From positions 7,570,501 to 7,634,500 of the forward strand of contig NW_026870043.1 of the NCBI RefSeq assembly GCF_029168945.1: a DNA stretch of 64,000 bases, read 5' to 3'. Source of the DNA: Cannabis sativa (Eukaryota; Streptophyta; Magnoliopsida; Rosales; Cannabaceae). How positions within the stretch are numbered: position 1 is the stretch's first letter; each line of letters opens with the position of its first letter. This document shows, in pieces, positions 34,926-47,120 of the stretch. The position numbers were made by a program, and so were the translations under genes. The notes beneath the pieces are model-generated. The model was given only the letters and a program-made list of their open reading frames with translations. It did no database searches and was not told where the DNA came from.

Positions 34926-37900
34926 GTTAAAGTCCGACCTGATCCCGGACCCGGAACTAGAATCAGATCCAGACATGGACTAGAACCCAGACATGGGACC
35001 ATAACAGGACCCAAACCAAAAACCAAACTAAGACCACCAGGACCCGAACCCAAATCCGTACCCAGACCTAGACCTAGAGCCAAACTGGGATCCAGACGCG
35101 ATCTAAGACCAGGAATCGGAATCGGACAAGGTCTGCAACTAGAACCCAGACCTGAGAAAGGAATAACACCCAAACCTAAACCCAAACTCAGACCAGAAGC
35201 GATACTGGGACTTCGACCCGAACCTGGACTTGTGACTTGCGACCTAAACCAAGACCGGGACTCGGACCCAGACATAGACCCAAACCCAAAAACTGGGTTC
35301 GGACCTAAGACCTAAGAACCAGACTCGGACCTAGGACCTGAAACTCGGACCCACATTGGGACTAGGACCAGAACTCGGACCTAAACCTAAACTGGGACCT
35401 GGACTCAGACCGGGACTCAAGACCTGAACCCGAACCGAAACACGAACTTGGACCGGGACCAATACCTAGGACCTGAACATAGATGGGGGACCCAAACCCG
35501 GGACTTGGGCCTCAGAACTTGGATCGGGATACGGGACCTGACCCCAGACCCAAACCTGGACCTAGAAGTCACCTCAGGACCTGAGATCCAAGACCCTGAC
35601 CCAACCTGTTGTCGGTGTCTTGATTTGGGACTTACACCAAAACCCTGACGCAAGCTCGAACTCAAACCAAGACTCGGACACATACCAAGACCCAGACCCA
35701 CACTCGGGAACTAAATCGAAACTTGAACTAGAACCGGACTGGGATCTTGGAACGAGACCGAGAGGTGCACCCGGACCCGAACTCAGAACCAGACCAAACC
35801 TTAGACCCTAACCGAGACTAAAACCTAGAAATAAACCTCGGCTCGGACCCAAATAAGGACCCGAACCCAAACTCGACCAGAACCCATACCCCGGGACTTG
35901 AAACTGTAACCGAAACTAGAAGCAAATCTGGACCCAGGAGCAGGACTAGGACTAGGACCTGAACCCAGACCCAAAACTGTAACCGGACGAGGACACAGAC
36001 CCACCTTGGGATTGCGTTCGAAACCTTAATCCAAACCCGAACGAGGACTTGAGACCCGAACCCAAACCTGAACTCAGACCCAAACATGGAACAAGACTCG
36101 GGGACACAGAATTGGGATCGAGACCCAGAACTGCAACTAAGTCTCGGTCCCAGACCTAGACCGAAACTTGGGACATGAACCGAAGCCACACCAGGATCCA
36201 TGATTGGGATCCAGATCTTGTATCGGGATCTAGGAACCGGGCTTAGAAAAGACCCATAGTTAATGTCTTAATCTGGGACTGAGAGAAGGACCCGAAGATG
36301 GACTAGGACCTGGAACAAGACCCAGACCTGGGACCCAAAATGGAAACTTGAACCAAGACGTGACCAAGACCCTGGAATAGGACCACGACCGTGACCCTGA
36401 CCAGGACCTGGACCTAGATTGGGACCTCGAACTAGAGAAGAACCTAGCCCCGACACTTTAGCTCAGACCTAGTCTCGAACCCGGTCCCAAACCAAGACTA
36501 AGACTGAGACTCAAACCTGAACCCAAACATGAACTCGGGACTCAATCTCAGACCCAGACCAAGCACCTCACCAAACTGGGATTTAGACTTGGACATGGAC
36601 ATTGACACGAACCTAGACCCGAACCTGAATACTTACCTAGGCCCAGGTCGGGATCGAAACACGGGACCTTGACCCAAACCCAGGCGCAGACCAAGACCCG
36701 AACTTGGGACCCAGACCTAAGACTCGAACTTGGACCCAGACTCAGACCTGGACTAGAACGGGATCTAAAAAACCTGTACCTAGACTATGACCCCGACCCC
36801 AACCCCAACGTGGACCCAGACCCGAACTTGGAACCAACCCATACATAGAATCAGAACTGAAACTTTGACTAGGACCTAGACTTGAGACTAGAACTGAACC
36901 CAAACGCAGACCAGAACCTTAACAAGGACTCGAACTTGAGACCTAGGTCCCGAACCTGGACCACGACCAGGACTGGGACCTGGACCAAACCTGGTCTTAA
37001 ACCCTTGCCGGGACCTGAGACACGCGACCTAGACCAGGATCTAGACCTTGACCAGGACCCGAACCTGAACCTAGACCAAGAAAGGGACCGAGACCTAGAA
37101 CCGAACCCAGACTGGACCTAGGAACCGGACTTGGATGGGGGACCTAGACCAGAGACCTAGGCCGCGGAACCCAGAACCAGATCTAAAACCGGCACTCGAA
37201 CAAACACCTGGAGCCCGATCCAAACTAGACCGCGATCCAGACCCAAACCCAAACTCGGACTAGGACTCAAACCCCGACCCGAACTCGAACCCAAACTCAA
37301 ACTTGGAATCACAACTAGAACTGGAACCGGACTATGACTAGGACTAGGATTTAGACCCAAACCCTAAACCCGAACCTAGACCGGGACCCAAACCTAGGCC
37401 AGAACTGAGACCTGAACCCAGAATCGGGATAGGGACCTAGGCAACGGAACTAAGACCGGGACCCAAGAAGCAACCCTGACCCATACTTGAACCTAGGACC
37501 CAACTCGTGACAAGTCACCTCAAATAGAACCAGACCGGGACCCAAGACCGGAATCCAGATCTAGACTTGAGGCTTGGACCGAACTCGTAGTTGGTGTGTG
37601 GATTTGGGACTTTGCCCCAGACCCAAACCCGAACCCAGTCTAAGACCCAAACCTATACCAAAACTAGTACCCTATGACCTGAAATTACAACCGAAACAGG
37701 AAGTAGACTGGGATCCGAGAATGGGTCTTCAACCAGGACTTGGACTTGGAACCCAACCCAGACCCAGAACAAAACCAAGACCTAGATCAGAACTGGAACT
37801 ATGACTAGCACTCGGACCTGAGACCAGAACCGAACCAAAACCATAACCCAAACTCGGACCAGAACCTGGACTGAGACCTTGATAAAGACTGGGACTTGAG

Positions 37901-39077
37901 ACCTTGGACCCAAACCTAGACCAGGATTTGGACGTGACTTGGTCCTAAACCCTCGCTGGGACCTGAGACCCGCGACTCAGACCAGGATCCAGACCTTGAC
38001 AAGGACCCAAACCTGAACCCAGACCAAAATAGGGACTAAAACCTGGACCTAAATCCAGACCGAGAGCTGGACTAAAACGAAGACTCGGGACCCAAACCCG
38101 GACATGGACCCAGAGCAGGACCTAAGAACGGGACATGGATGGGGGACCTAGACCAGGGACCTAGTCCCCGGAACCTAGAGCAAGGTCTAAATCCAGGAGT
38201 CGAATCCAAACTAGGACCTGAACTGGACTCGTGAATCAAATGTCGGACCCAGACCCAGACCCAAAACTTTCCCCAGACCCAAACCAACACAGGAACCTAG
38301 ACACGAACCCATACTAGGACCAAACCTGAACCTGGACCCGAACTCAGACCCAAGCCCAGAATCAGACCCAAACCTAGAGCTGCACCCGGACCCAAACTCG
38401 AACCCAGAATGGGATGGAACCCAGGACATAGACTTGAAACTAAACGCAGACTTAGATCGAGATCGAAACTTGGGACTCGGACCTTAACCCGGACCCAGAC
38501 CCAAGACCCTAACCCACACCCGGAGCAAGATCCGGAGCTAGACTTAGATTCAGACCCGAACCCAAATTAAGACTAGGACTAGGACTAGGACAAGAACCAA
38601 GACCAAGACCTGAACCCAAACCCAAATAAAAACCCAGACCACGACCAAAACCCAAACCGTGACTAGGACAAAAACCAAAACAAAGACTGGGACCCAAAAC
38701 CAAACCAGACCTAGGACCTGGACCCAGAAATGGGATAGGGACGTGTGCAACGGAACTAGGACTGGGACCTAAGACCCGACCTTGTCCCAAACTTGAACCT
38801 AGTACCCAGCTCGTGACCCAGCACCCGAAATGGAACAAAACAAGGACCCGAGATCAGGATCTGGATCTGGATTTTGTGCTTGGACCGAACCCGTAGTCAG
38901 TGTTTGGATATGGGACCCAGCCCCAGACCCAAACCCAAACTAGGACCTGAACCCAAACCCGGACTCGAACCCAGACCCAAACTCGAACCCAGTTCCAAAC
39001 CAGAACTTGGACCCAAACCCGTACATTGTGACTTAAAATTTGAACTAAAACCAGAAGTAGACGAGGACACGAGAACA
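34926..39077 (+). repeat. C-rich satellite block with boxes 5, 6, 7, 7
   Basis: Orientation returns to C-rich at about 34915-34945. Boxes at about 35610, 36256, 37590 and 38891. The first pair (646 bp apart) matches types 5-6; the last two match the type-7 variant. Order and spacing resemble, inverted, the 3.6 kb units at 52490-63766. A 293-residue open frame at 34434-35315 crosses the orientation junction and is an artefact. The block ends in retrotransposon-derived sequence at about 39077. Confidence 0.78.
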
Positions 39078-39240
39078 ATTTTGTCCTTTGTGCCCTAAAT
39101 AAAACCCATTTCAATATAATAATATTTACTAATTAATAAAGATCAGAAATCACATTTTATGTTGCATGGTTCACATGATTTATTTCATGATTATAAATTC
39201 TATTTTATGTTCAAAAAGTTTAATTCCTTGATTTTTCAGT
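39078..39240 (+). mobile_element. Truncated copia LTR start, related to the full element
   Basis: The stretch GTGCCCTAAATAAAACCCAT and what follows (TTTCAATATAAT, then AATAAAGATCAGAAATC) resembles the beginning of the copia LTR in sense (13165 downward), which has GCCCTAAATAAAACTCCATT followed by TTCAATGTAAT. Only the first ~100-160 bp are recognisable and the terminal TGTTAGG is degraded. It is probably a related family truncated by later events. Confidence 0.55.
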
Positions 39241-39280
39241 TCACTGGATTTTGACAGGCATGATAATCAGCGATAGGTAT

Positions 39281-40078
39281 TGTAAAGACCGCTTAGTTTA
39301 ATTTGGAAATTAGCAGTTAATTATGTTTAATTATGGAAAATTATTTATAGATATTTAAATAATTATTTATGCTGTTATTGTTGAATTCTGAAATGCATTT
39401 TATGTCATTTAGTGATTTTCATAATTTTGCATTTCCGGTGCCCGGTAACATGGATCTCGGTGTTTGGCTCAGTACAATCACAACTTAGTACGTTAGTATT
39501 TTGGGACGGTTACTTAGACATTGGAATGTCGGGATTGGCCGGGAATTTAGAATTTCCCAAATATACCCCTTCAGTGCTCTTTATGCTATTTTAGTGTGAA
39601 GGGGCAAAATGGTCATTTTGCCCCATTCATGTTTTGTCCTTTAGTGGACATTTTGTGATGAAATTATATAATTTAAATGTTATTTGATTTATTTTGGCTG
39701 AAACAAAAGGTTTATTTTGCATGTTCTCTCATTTTTCATTGAAAGTAAAAAAGTTAGAAAAAAATAGAATTTTCAAGAGCTCTTTCTCTCTCTCTCTCTT
39801 TTCAGCCAAGCTTGGGAGCTGCTAGGGCTGGGTTTCTTTGTTTGATTCATGTGATTTTCAGCAAGTTCATAGTAATTCTAGTAGAGGTACTCCTTATTCT
39901 AGCTTCTTTTCTTTAAGTTTCTTGATTTTTGATGAAAAAGAAATAGTTTGCATGCTTAGTTTGAGTTGTTCTTGCTGCTGTGTTTTGATGTTGATATCAG
40001 AGGTTTATTTATTATTTAAAATGTTGATTAAAGCATGATAGGGCTGGTGATTACTTGATTTTGTTAAGATATGAAATT
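39281..40078 (+). mobile_element. Unclassified LTR-like fragment, possibly Ty3/gypsy
   Basis: AT-rich sequence starting TGTAAAGACCGCTTAG, the kind of start seen in plant chromovirus LTRs. It continues with a GGGGCAAAATGGTCATTTTG palindrome near 39600 and a CT microsatellite at 39783-39802, then ends abruptly at the satellite at about 40079. No polymerase coding remains, so the family call is tentative. The small open frames at 39412-39594 and 39838-40038 have no recognisable domain. Confidence 0.45.
39783..39802 (+). repeat. CT microsatellite
   Basis: Run of CT dinucleotides followed by TTTTCAG, inside the LTR-like fragment. Confidence 0.8.
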
Positions 40079-43000
40079 TTGGTCTGGGTCAGGGTCTCCG
40101 TCCGAATCAAGGTCTCGAGTTTCAATCTCGGTCTAGGGCTTGTTTGGGTTTGAGTCCAGGTTCGTGTCCAGATCCCTATCTAGGTCCGAGTCTGGGTTTG
40201 GGATCGGGTCCCAGGTTTAGGTCCTGGTCTGGGTTCTGGTCCAGGTCGCGGTCCCGTTCTGGGACACGAATGTATTTGGGCCCGAGTTTTGGTCTCGGTT
40301 TGGGTCTGGGGCTAGGTCTGAGTTTTATTCTAGGTTTGGGTCCGGGTCCTGGTCTTGCAGTTCTTTTCAGTTTCTAGTTTCGGGTCCCGAATTTTGCTCA
40401 GGGTCTGGCTTTGGGTCCTGCTTCTAGTTCGGTTCCAGTTTCAAGTCACAGGGTACGAGTTCGGTTCGAGTTTGGGTCTGAGTCTGGGTTCAAGTCTTGA
40501 TTTGGGTTCGGGGGGAGGTTCAGGTCCGTATCTCGGTCTCGGTTAGGGTCTAAGGTTGGGTACGGTATTCGGTTCTGATCTGGGTCGAAGCCCCGATCCC
40601 TTTGAAAGATCCCAGTCCGGTTCCAGTTCAAGTTTCAGTTTTGGTTCCCGAGTGTAGGTCTGGGTCTGGGTATGTGTCCGGGTCTTGGTTTGAGTTCGAG
40701 TTTGGGTTCGGGTTCTGTTATAATTCCCAGATCCAAACACTGACTACGGGTCAAGTCCAAGCATCGAGTCCCGGATCCCAAGTCCCGAGGTGGGTCCTAG
40801 GTCATGATTTGGGCCTGGGTCGGGTCCTTAATCCTTATCCAAGTTCTGAGGCCCAAGTTTTGGTCCCAGTTTGGGGTCCCAATTTTGGGTTTGGGTCCCC
40901 CATCTATGTCCAGGTCCTAGGTCCCGATCCGGGTCCAAGTTTGTATTTCGGTTCGGGTTATGGTCTTGAGTCGTGGTCTGAGTTAAGGTCCCAGTTTGCG
41001 TTTGGGTCCCACTCCTAGTGTGGGTCCGAGTTTCAGACCCCAGGTCCGAGTCAAGTTCTTAGGTCCTGCGTCCAGCCTCAGTTTTTTGGTCTGGGTCTGA
41101 GTCTCGCTCCGGGTCCCGGTCTTTGTTTAGGTCCAAAGTCACAGGTCCCGATCCAAGTCCTAGTCTCGGTATGGGTTCTAGTCTGAGTTTGGGTTTAGGT
41201 TTGGGTCCTGCAACTTCCTAGGTCTGGGTTCTAGTCCTAAACCTGGTGTGATTCCTATTCCGGGTTCGAGATCGTGTTTGGATGCCAGTCTGGGTCCAGG
41301 TCCGGGTCTGGGTACAGATCTGGGTCTGGGTCTTGGATTCAAACACTTACTATGGGTTAGGCCGAAACCTCAAGTCTAGATTCGGATCTCGGTCCTATTC
41401 CAGTTTAGGTCCAAGGTCTTGGGCCGCGTCATATGAAAGTATTTAGGTCCAGGTTTGGGGTTGTGTCCCGGTACTTAGGTCTTGCGTTTCGGGTCCAAGG
41501 TTGTGTCCTGTGTCTCGAGTCTGGGGTCGAGTTTTGGATCTCGATCCCGGTTTTGAGGCACAGTTTCGGGTTAAAGTCCCCCATCTAGGTCCGGATCCTT
41601 AGTCCAAGTTTGGTTCCAGGATCGAGTTTGGGGCCTAGGTCCCCCTTCTATGTTCAGATCCTAGGTCCCGGTCTACGTCCAAGTTTAGGTTTGGGTTTGG
41701 ATCCCGAGTTTGGGTCCAAGTCTAGGTCACTGTATGGGTTCAGGTTTTAGTCTGGTTCCAGCTCCTGGTCTGAGTCCGAGTCCCTTCTCGAGTTTGAGTC
41801 TGGATTGTGCTCTGGGTTCTAATCAAATTCTAGGTCCCAGAGGAGGTTCTGGTACGGGTTCCGGTCCGAGTTTAGGTCCTGAGTCTAGGTGTAGGTTCGG
41901 GTCTGTATCCGGGTCTGGGTTTTGGGCCTGGGATCCAATCTCGTTATGGGTATTTTTTTGTACCCGTGTCAAGGTTAGGGTTTAGGATTTAGGGTTTTGG
42001 GTTTAGTGTTTAGGGATTTAGGGGTATGTGTAAAAATTTAAGGATTTAGGGTTTAAGGTTTAGGGTTTAGGGTTTAAGGGACCGGTTCAAGTCTCGGCTT
42101 CAATTTCGGGTCACATGGTATGATTTAAGGTTTGGGTGTTGGTCTGGTCCAAGTACTTATCTGGGTCTAGGTCCGTGTTTGGGTTCAGGTACGAGTCTTG
42201 GTCACAAATCCAAACTCCAACCTCATGTTTAGTCTAGTTTTACTTCTTGTATGGATTCGGGTTCTGGTCTGGGTCTGGGTCTTGGTCCAGGTCCGATTCC
42301 TTGATTTAGACACCAATTATGGGTTGGGTCTAAGCCTCGGGTCTTGGGTCCTGGGTCCCAACTCCAAATGCAGATCCTTGTCTAGTTCTAGCTCATGTCT
42401 TGGGTCATGGTTTGGGTGTCAGGTGGATGTTTACGTCTAGGTTTGGGTCTTGGGTCCTGAGTCATGGATCCAGGTCCCAAATTTAGGGCAGGATCTTAGG
42501 TCCCGGTCCGTGTTCAGTACTGGTCCTTGTCTTGGGTCTTGGGTTTGTCTAGGTTTGGGTCATGGTTCAGTTCTAACGTCCTAGGTTCGAGTATCGGGTC
42601 CCGGGTCGCCATCCCGGTCCCATGTCCCGGTCTCAGTCTCTGTCCCAGGTCTCTATCTTGTTCCCAGGTCCCGAGTCTCAATCCCATTCCCAATCCGGGT
42701 TCTAGTCCTAGTCCTGGTTCATGTCTTGGTCCTAGTTCGGGTTTAGGTCCCATACTTGATATCGGTCTAGGTCTCCGTCCCGGGTTCGAGTCTGAGTTCT
42801 TGTACGAGTCCGAGTCTGGGTCTGGGTCCAAGTTTCAGTCCGTGTCTGGGTCCGGGTCTTAGTCTGGGTCTAGGTTTGGCTCTGCATTTGGGTTTTGGTA
42901 CAGGTCTCGATTCTGGCCCCAGTCCTGGGTCAAGGGTCTTGGGTTACGGAATCTGGGTCGCAGGTCCTGGCGCAAGTCTGGGTTTGGGTTCGGGTCTGGG

Positions 43001-43740
43001 TCTGGGTATTGATCCCAGCTTGGGTCCGGCTTATTGTTTGGTTCTGCGTCTAGGTCTGGTTTGGGTCCAGGTCTTATTCCAGTTCCACGATCCTTATTCC
43101 AGTTCTTATTCTTATTTCGATTCTCGGATCCAAGTTTGGGTTTGGGTCCTAGTTTGGAAGTGGTTCCAAGTTCGGGTCTTGGTACGATTCCAAGATCTAG
43201 ACGCCCACTAGGGGTTCGGTCCAAGCCCTGGGTCGTGGGTCAAGATCCTTATCCAATCTTAGGTCCCAGTCTCGTTCCGATTCGGATCTTGGGTCCCAGT
43301 CCGTGTCCGGGTCCAGGTTTGGGATCGAGACCGGGGTCGGGGCTTGGGTCACAGTCCCAGTCCTGGGTCCCGATTCTGGTTCTAATTTTTAGTTTGGGAC
43401 CCCAATCTAGGTCTGGGTCTTGAGTCAAGGTCTGAGTCTCCAATCCCGAGCCAGGTCCTGGGTTCGGGTCCTGGTCAAAGTCCATGTTTGGGTTTGGGCT
43501 CGTGTCACGAGTCCCAATTCGAGTTTTAATTCAGGTCTGCATCCCGGTAGGGGTCTAGTTCTGGGTCTTAGTCAGATTCTAGTTCCTAGACTCAAACCCA
43601 GTGTCGGACTCGGACCCAAGTCTGGGGTACGGGTGTGGGTTTTTGTCAGGGTCCAAGTCCGGGTCTGGGTTTGGGTCCGGGTATGCGTCCTAGATCCAAA
43701 CACTGACTACGGGTTAGTTCCAAGCAATGAGTCAGGGGTC
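40079..43740 (-). repeat. Inverted higher-order copy 5 (boxes 5-4-3-2-1)
   Basis: G-rich hexamer array whose boxes at about 40740, 41347, 42314, 43203 and 43705 mirror copy 2 in reverse order (spacings 607, 967, 889, 502). Sequence is recognisably the reverse complement of 22640 down to about 19110. At 40560-40690 it keeps the ~100 bp deleted at 22160, so there it is closer to 1-1740. It carries cassette 5. The left edge abuts the AT-rich insert. Confidence 0.85.
41973..42080 (-). repeat. Interstitial telomere-like cassette 5 (inverted, TTTAGGG on +)
   Basis: GGTTAGGGTTTAGGATTTAG start, internal GGGGTATGTGTAAAAATT and a TTTAAGGGACC end: the reverse complement of cassettes 1-3. It ends about 234 bp before box 3 of copy 5, preserving the same box-cassette geometry. 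Confidence 0.9.
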
Positions 43741-45729
43741 AGGGTCCTAGTCTAGTTCCACTTTGGGTACCCGGTCCTTGTCTGGGTCCTAGGTTATGGT
43801 CCGAGTTTGAGGTCGGGTCTCGGTCCTAATTTTTATGGCCATGTCCCGGGTCTAGGTCCCTCATCCAAGCCCGAGTCCTAGGTCCCAGTCCAAGTCCAGT
43901 ACCCGGTCGTGGGTCAAGTCCTAGTCCGAGTTTGGGTTTGGGTTCCGATCTCGGTTTGGGTCCAAATTTGGGTTCGAGTCTAGGTCCAGGCTCGGGTCCG
44001 TGTACCCAGTTCCGATCTGGGTCTAGGTTTCGAGGCCCAAGTCTAGGTCCCCAATGTAGGTCCAGGTCCTAGGTCCCGATCTGGGTACATTCAGGTTTGG
44101 GTCCTTGTCCCAATTTAAAATTTCAATTCAGTTTTTTTGTTCGGGTTTGGGTCTGGGTCTGGGTCGGGGTCTGAATCCTGGTCTGAGTCTAGGTCTGGGT
44201 TTGGGTCCAATTCCAGATCCTGGTCTAGGTTTGGGTTCGGGTTCGGTTCGAGTTGAGGTCCTGGGTGCGGGTCTAGGTCTGGGTCTGGGTCAGGGTCTCG
44301 GTCTGAATCTAGGTCTCAAGTTTCAATCTCGGTCTAGGTCTAGTTTGGGTTTGACTCCAACTTCGTATCCGAATCCCTATCTAGGTCTGAGTCTGGGTCA
44401 TGGATCGGTTCCCAGATCTAGGTCCTTCTCTGGGTTCGGGTCCTGGTCTCGGTGGCTGTCTGGGTATACGAACGTGTTTTGGCCTGAGTTTTGGTTTCGG
44501 TTTGGGTCTGGGGCTAGGTCTGAGTTTGGTTCTAGGTTTGGGTCCGGGTCCTGGTCTGGCAGTTCTTTTTCAATTTCCAGTTTTGGGTCCCGAATTTGGG
44601 TCAAGGTCTCGGTTTAGGTCCTGGTCTGTGTTCGGATCCTGGTTTAAGTCCCAGATTTGGATCCCTTTCACGTGTCTCAGTCTATTGTTAACGTCTCGTG
44701 TCCCAGGTCCGAGTTGGGTTCGAGACCGAGACTAGGGTGCGGTTTTGGGTCGCGGCCCCAGTTCTGTGTCTCGAGTCTGGTTCCATTTTTGGGTCTGAGT
44801 TCGGGTCTAGGTTTGGGTCTCGAGTATAGGTCTGGGTTGGGATCTGGGTCTGGGTCCCAGTTCCGGTCTAGGTCAGGGTTTGAGTCCGAGTCCTAGTCAG
44901 GTTATGGTTCTAGGTCTAGGTCGAGGTCTGGTTACGCTTCCAGGTCCCGGTCCAAGTCCTGGTTCGGTCCTGTTCCTTGGTCCCGATCTACGTCCGGTTT
45001 CGTTTCCAATTTCGGGTCATAGGGTACGGGTTCGGTTCCAAGTTTGGGTAAGGTCTGGGGCTGGGTCTCAAATTCAGACACCGACTGCGGGTTCGGTCCA
45101 AGCCTCGGGTTCAAATTCAGATCCTGATCTCGGGTCCCGATCTGGTTCCATTTTGGGTGCCGAGTCACGAGTTGGTACCTAGGTTCATGTCCGAGTCTTG
45201 TGTCGGGTCTTGGGTCCCGGTCCTAGTTCCGTTGCCGAGGTCCCTATCCTGATTTTGGATCTAGCTCCCAGTTCTGGTTTGGGTTTGGGTCCAAGTCTAG
45301 GTTACGATTTGGGTCCTCGTTGCGGTTCGAGTTTGGGTCTCTGTCTGGGTTTTCATTTGGGTTTGGGTTCAGGTTTGGGTCCTTGTCGTTGTCGTTGTCC
45401 TATTCTTATTCCGGTTCCAGTTCCAATTCTGATTTCGAGTTCGAGTTTGGGTTCGATGTTAGGTCAGTGTTGGAGTCTTGGTCCGAGTTTGGGTTCGGGT
45501 CCGAATCTCGGTCTAGGTCCGGATCGAGCTCTGGGTGTTGGTTAGGGGGCTGGGTCTGGGTCCAGGTTCAGATCTGAGTCCCAGGTTTTTATCTCGATTT
45601 GAGTTCGGGTTTAGTTTCGAGTCTAAGTCCTGATTCTGATCCCGGTCTGTGTTCGAGTTTGGGTCTTGGTGCAGGACTAGGTTTGGGTCTTATTCTGGGT
45701 CTGGGTCTTAGTTTGGGCCCCGTGTTTTG
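43741..45729 (-). repeat. G-rich array, inverted match to about 17540-19110
   Basis: Continues the inverted similarity: 44280-44650 matches 18560-18180, and 45060-45250 matches 17700-17540, including the GTGCCGAGTCACGAGTTGG motif and the type-7 box at about 45080. Beyond about 45250 I could not follow a collinear match. No genes. Confidence 0.75.
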
Positions 45730-46421
45730 GTCTGGGTTTTGGTTTTGTCTTGGTATGGGTTCGTTTCTAGGTTCCTGTCCTGGTCTGGATCCTGTGCAGG
45801 TTTCGGGTACGGGGTTGGGTCCAACTTCAGATTTCGGGTCTAGGTTAGGTCCTGGTTATGGTTCGAGTCCCAGATTTAGATCTGGGTCTGGGTTCTAGGG
45901 CCTAGGTCCCTGGTCTAAGTCCCCCATCCAAGTCGGGTTCGTAGGTCCTAGTCTGGGCCTAGCTTCGGGTTCGGTTATTGAGTCTTGGTTTTAGTCCAGA
46001 TCCCAGTCTGGGTTCCGGTCCAGGTCTCAGTCCTAGTCTTGGTTCGGGTTCAGGTTTGGATCCTTGTCAGGGTCTGGATCCTGGTCTGGGTCGCAGGTCT
46101 AAGGTCTCAGTGCGAGTTTAGGACCATGTCAGGTCAAGGTCACGGTTCGGGTGCTAGTCTAGGTTCGTGTCCCAAGTGTCAAGTCCCAGTCGTAGTCAAG
46201 GTCTCGACCAAGGTTCTGGTATGAGTTTGGGTTATGGTTTGGGTTCGGTTGGTCTCAGGTATGGGTCCTAGTCACAGTTCCAGTTCTAATTCTGTGTTTT
46301 GGTTTGGTTCTAGGTTTGGGTCTGGGTCCAGGTTGCGGTTCTTAGTCTGAGTCTGGGTATGGGTTTTTCGAATCCCAATCTGGGTCCAAGTTCGGGTCCT
46401 GGGTCTGGGTCCCAGGTTCGG
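45730..46421 (-). repeat. 692-bp tandem duplication, copy 1
   Basis: GTTCCTGTCCTGGTCTGG at 45771 recurs at 46463, and the following ~650 bp match base for base apart from scattered substitutions, much closer than any other pair of units here. It has no box. Confidence 0.85.
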
Positions 46422-47120
46422 GTCTGGGTTTTGATTTTGTCTTTTTATGGGTTCGCTTCTAGGTTCCTGTCCTGGTCTGGATCCTGTGCAGGTTTCGGGT
46501 ACGGGGTTGGGTCCAACTTCAGATTTCGGGTCTAGGTTAGGTCATGGTTATGGTTCGAGTCCCAGATTTAGATCTGGGTCTGGGTTCTAGGGCCTAGGTC
46601 CCTGGTCTAGGTCCCCCATCCAAGTCGAGTTCGTAGGTCCTAGTCTGGGCCTAGGTTCGGGTTCGGTTACTGAGTCTTGGTTTTAGTCCAGATCCCAGTC
46701 TGGGTTCCCGTCCAGGTCTCGGTCCTAGTCTTGGTTCGTTTTAAGGTTTGGGTCCTTGTCAGGGTCTGGATCCTGGTCTGGGTCGCGGGTCTAAGGTCTC
46801 AGTGCGGGTTTACGACCATGTCAGGTCAAGGTCACGGTTCGGGTGCTAGTCTAGGTTTGTGTCCCAAGTCTCAAGTCCCAGTCGTAGTCAAGGTCTCGAC
46901 CAAGGTTCTGGTATGAGTTTGGGTTATGGTTTGGGTTCGGTTGGTCTCAGGTATGGGTCCTAGTCACAGTTCCAGTTCTAATTCCGGGTTTCGGTTTGGT
47001 TCTAGGTCTGGGTCTTGGTCGAGGTTGCGGTTGGGGTCCGAGTCTTAGTCTGAGTCTGGGTATGGGTTTTTCGAATCCCGATCTGGGTCCAGGTTCGGGT
47101 CCTGGGTCTGGGTCCCAGGT
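46422..47120 (-). repeat. 692-bp tandem duplication, copy 2
   Basis: Second copy of the segment starting at 45730, offset 692 bp. It carries one insertion of about 12-16 bp near 47030-47055 (repeated CTTAGTCTGAGTCTGGG context). The two copies imply a recent unequal exchange or replication slippage. Confidence 0.85.

Noticed and set aside
34434..35315. 293-codon open frame as a gene
   Set aside because: Low-complexity translation of hexamers that spans the junction where the array reverses. No domain, and its frame is not conserved in other copies.
39412..40038. Small plus-strand frames in the AT-rich insert as host genes
   Set aside because: Within an LTR-like fragment, no recognisable motif, no gene structure.
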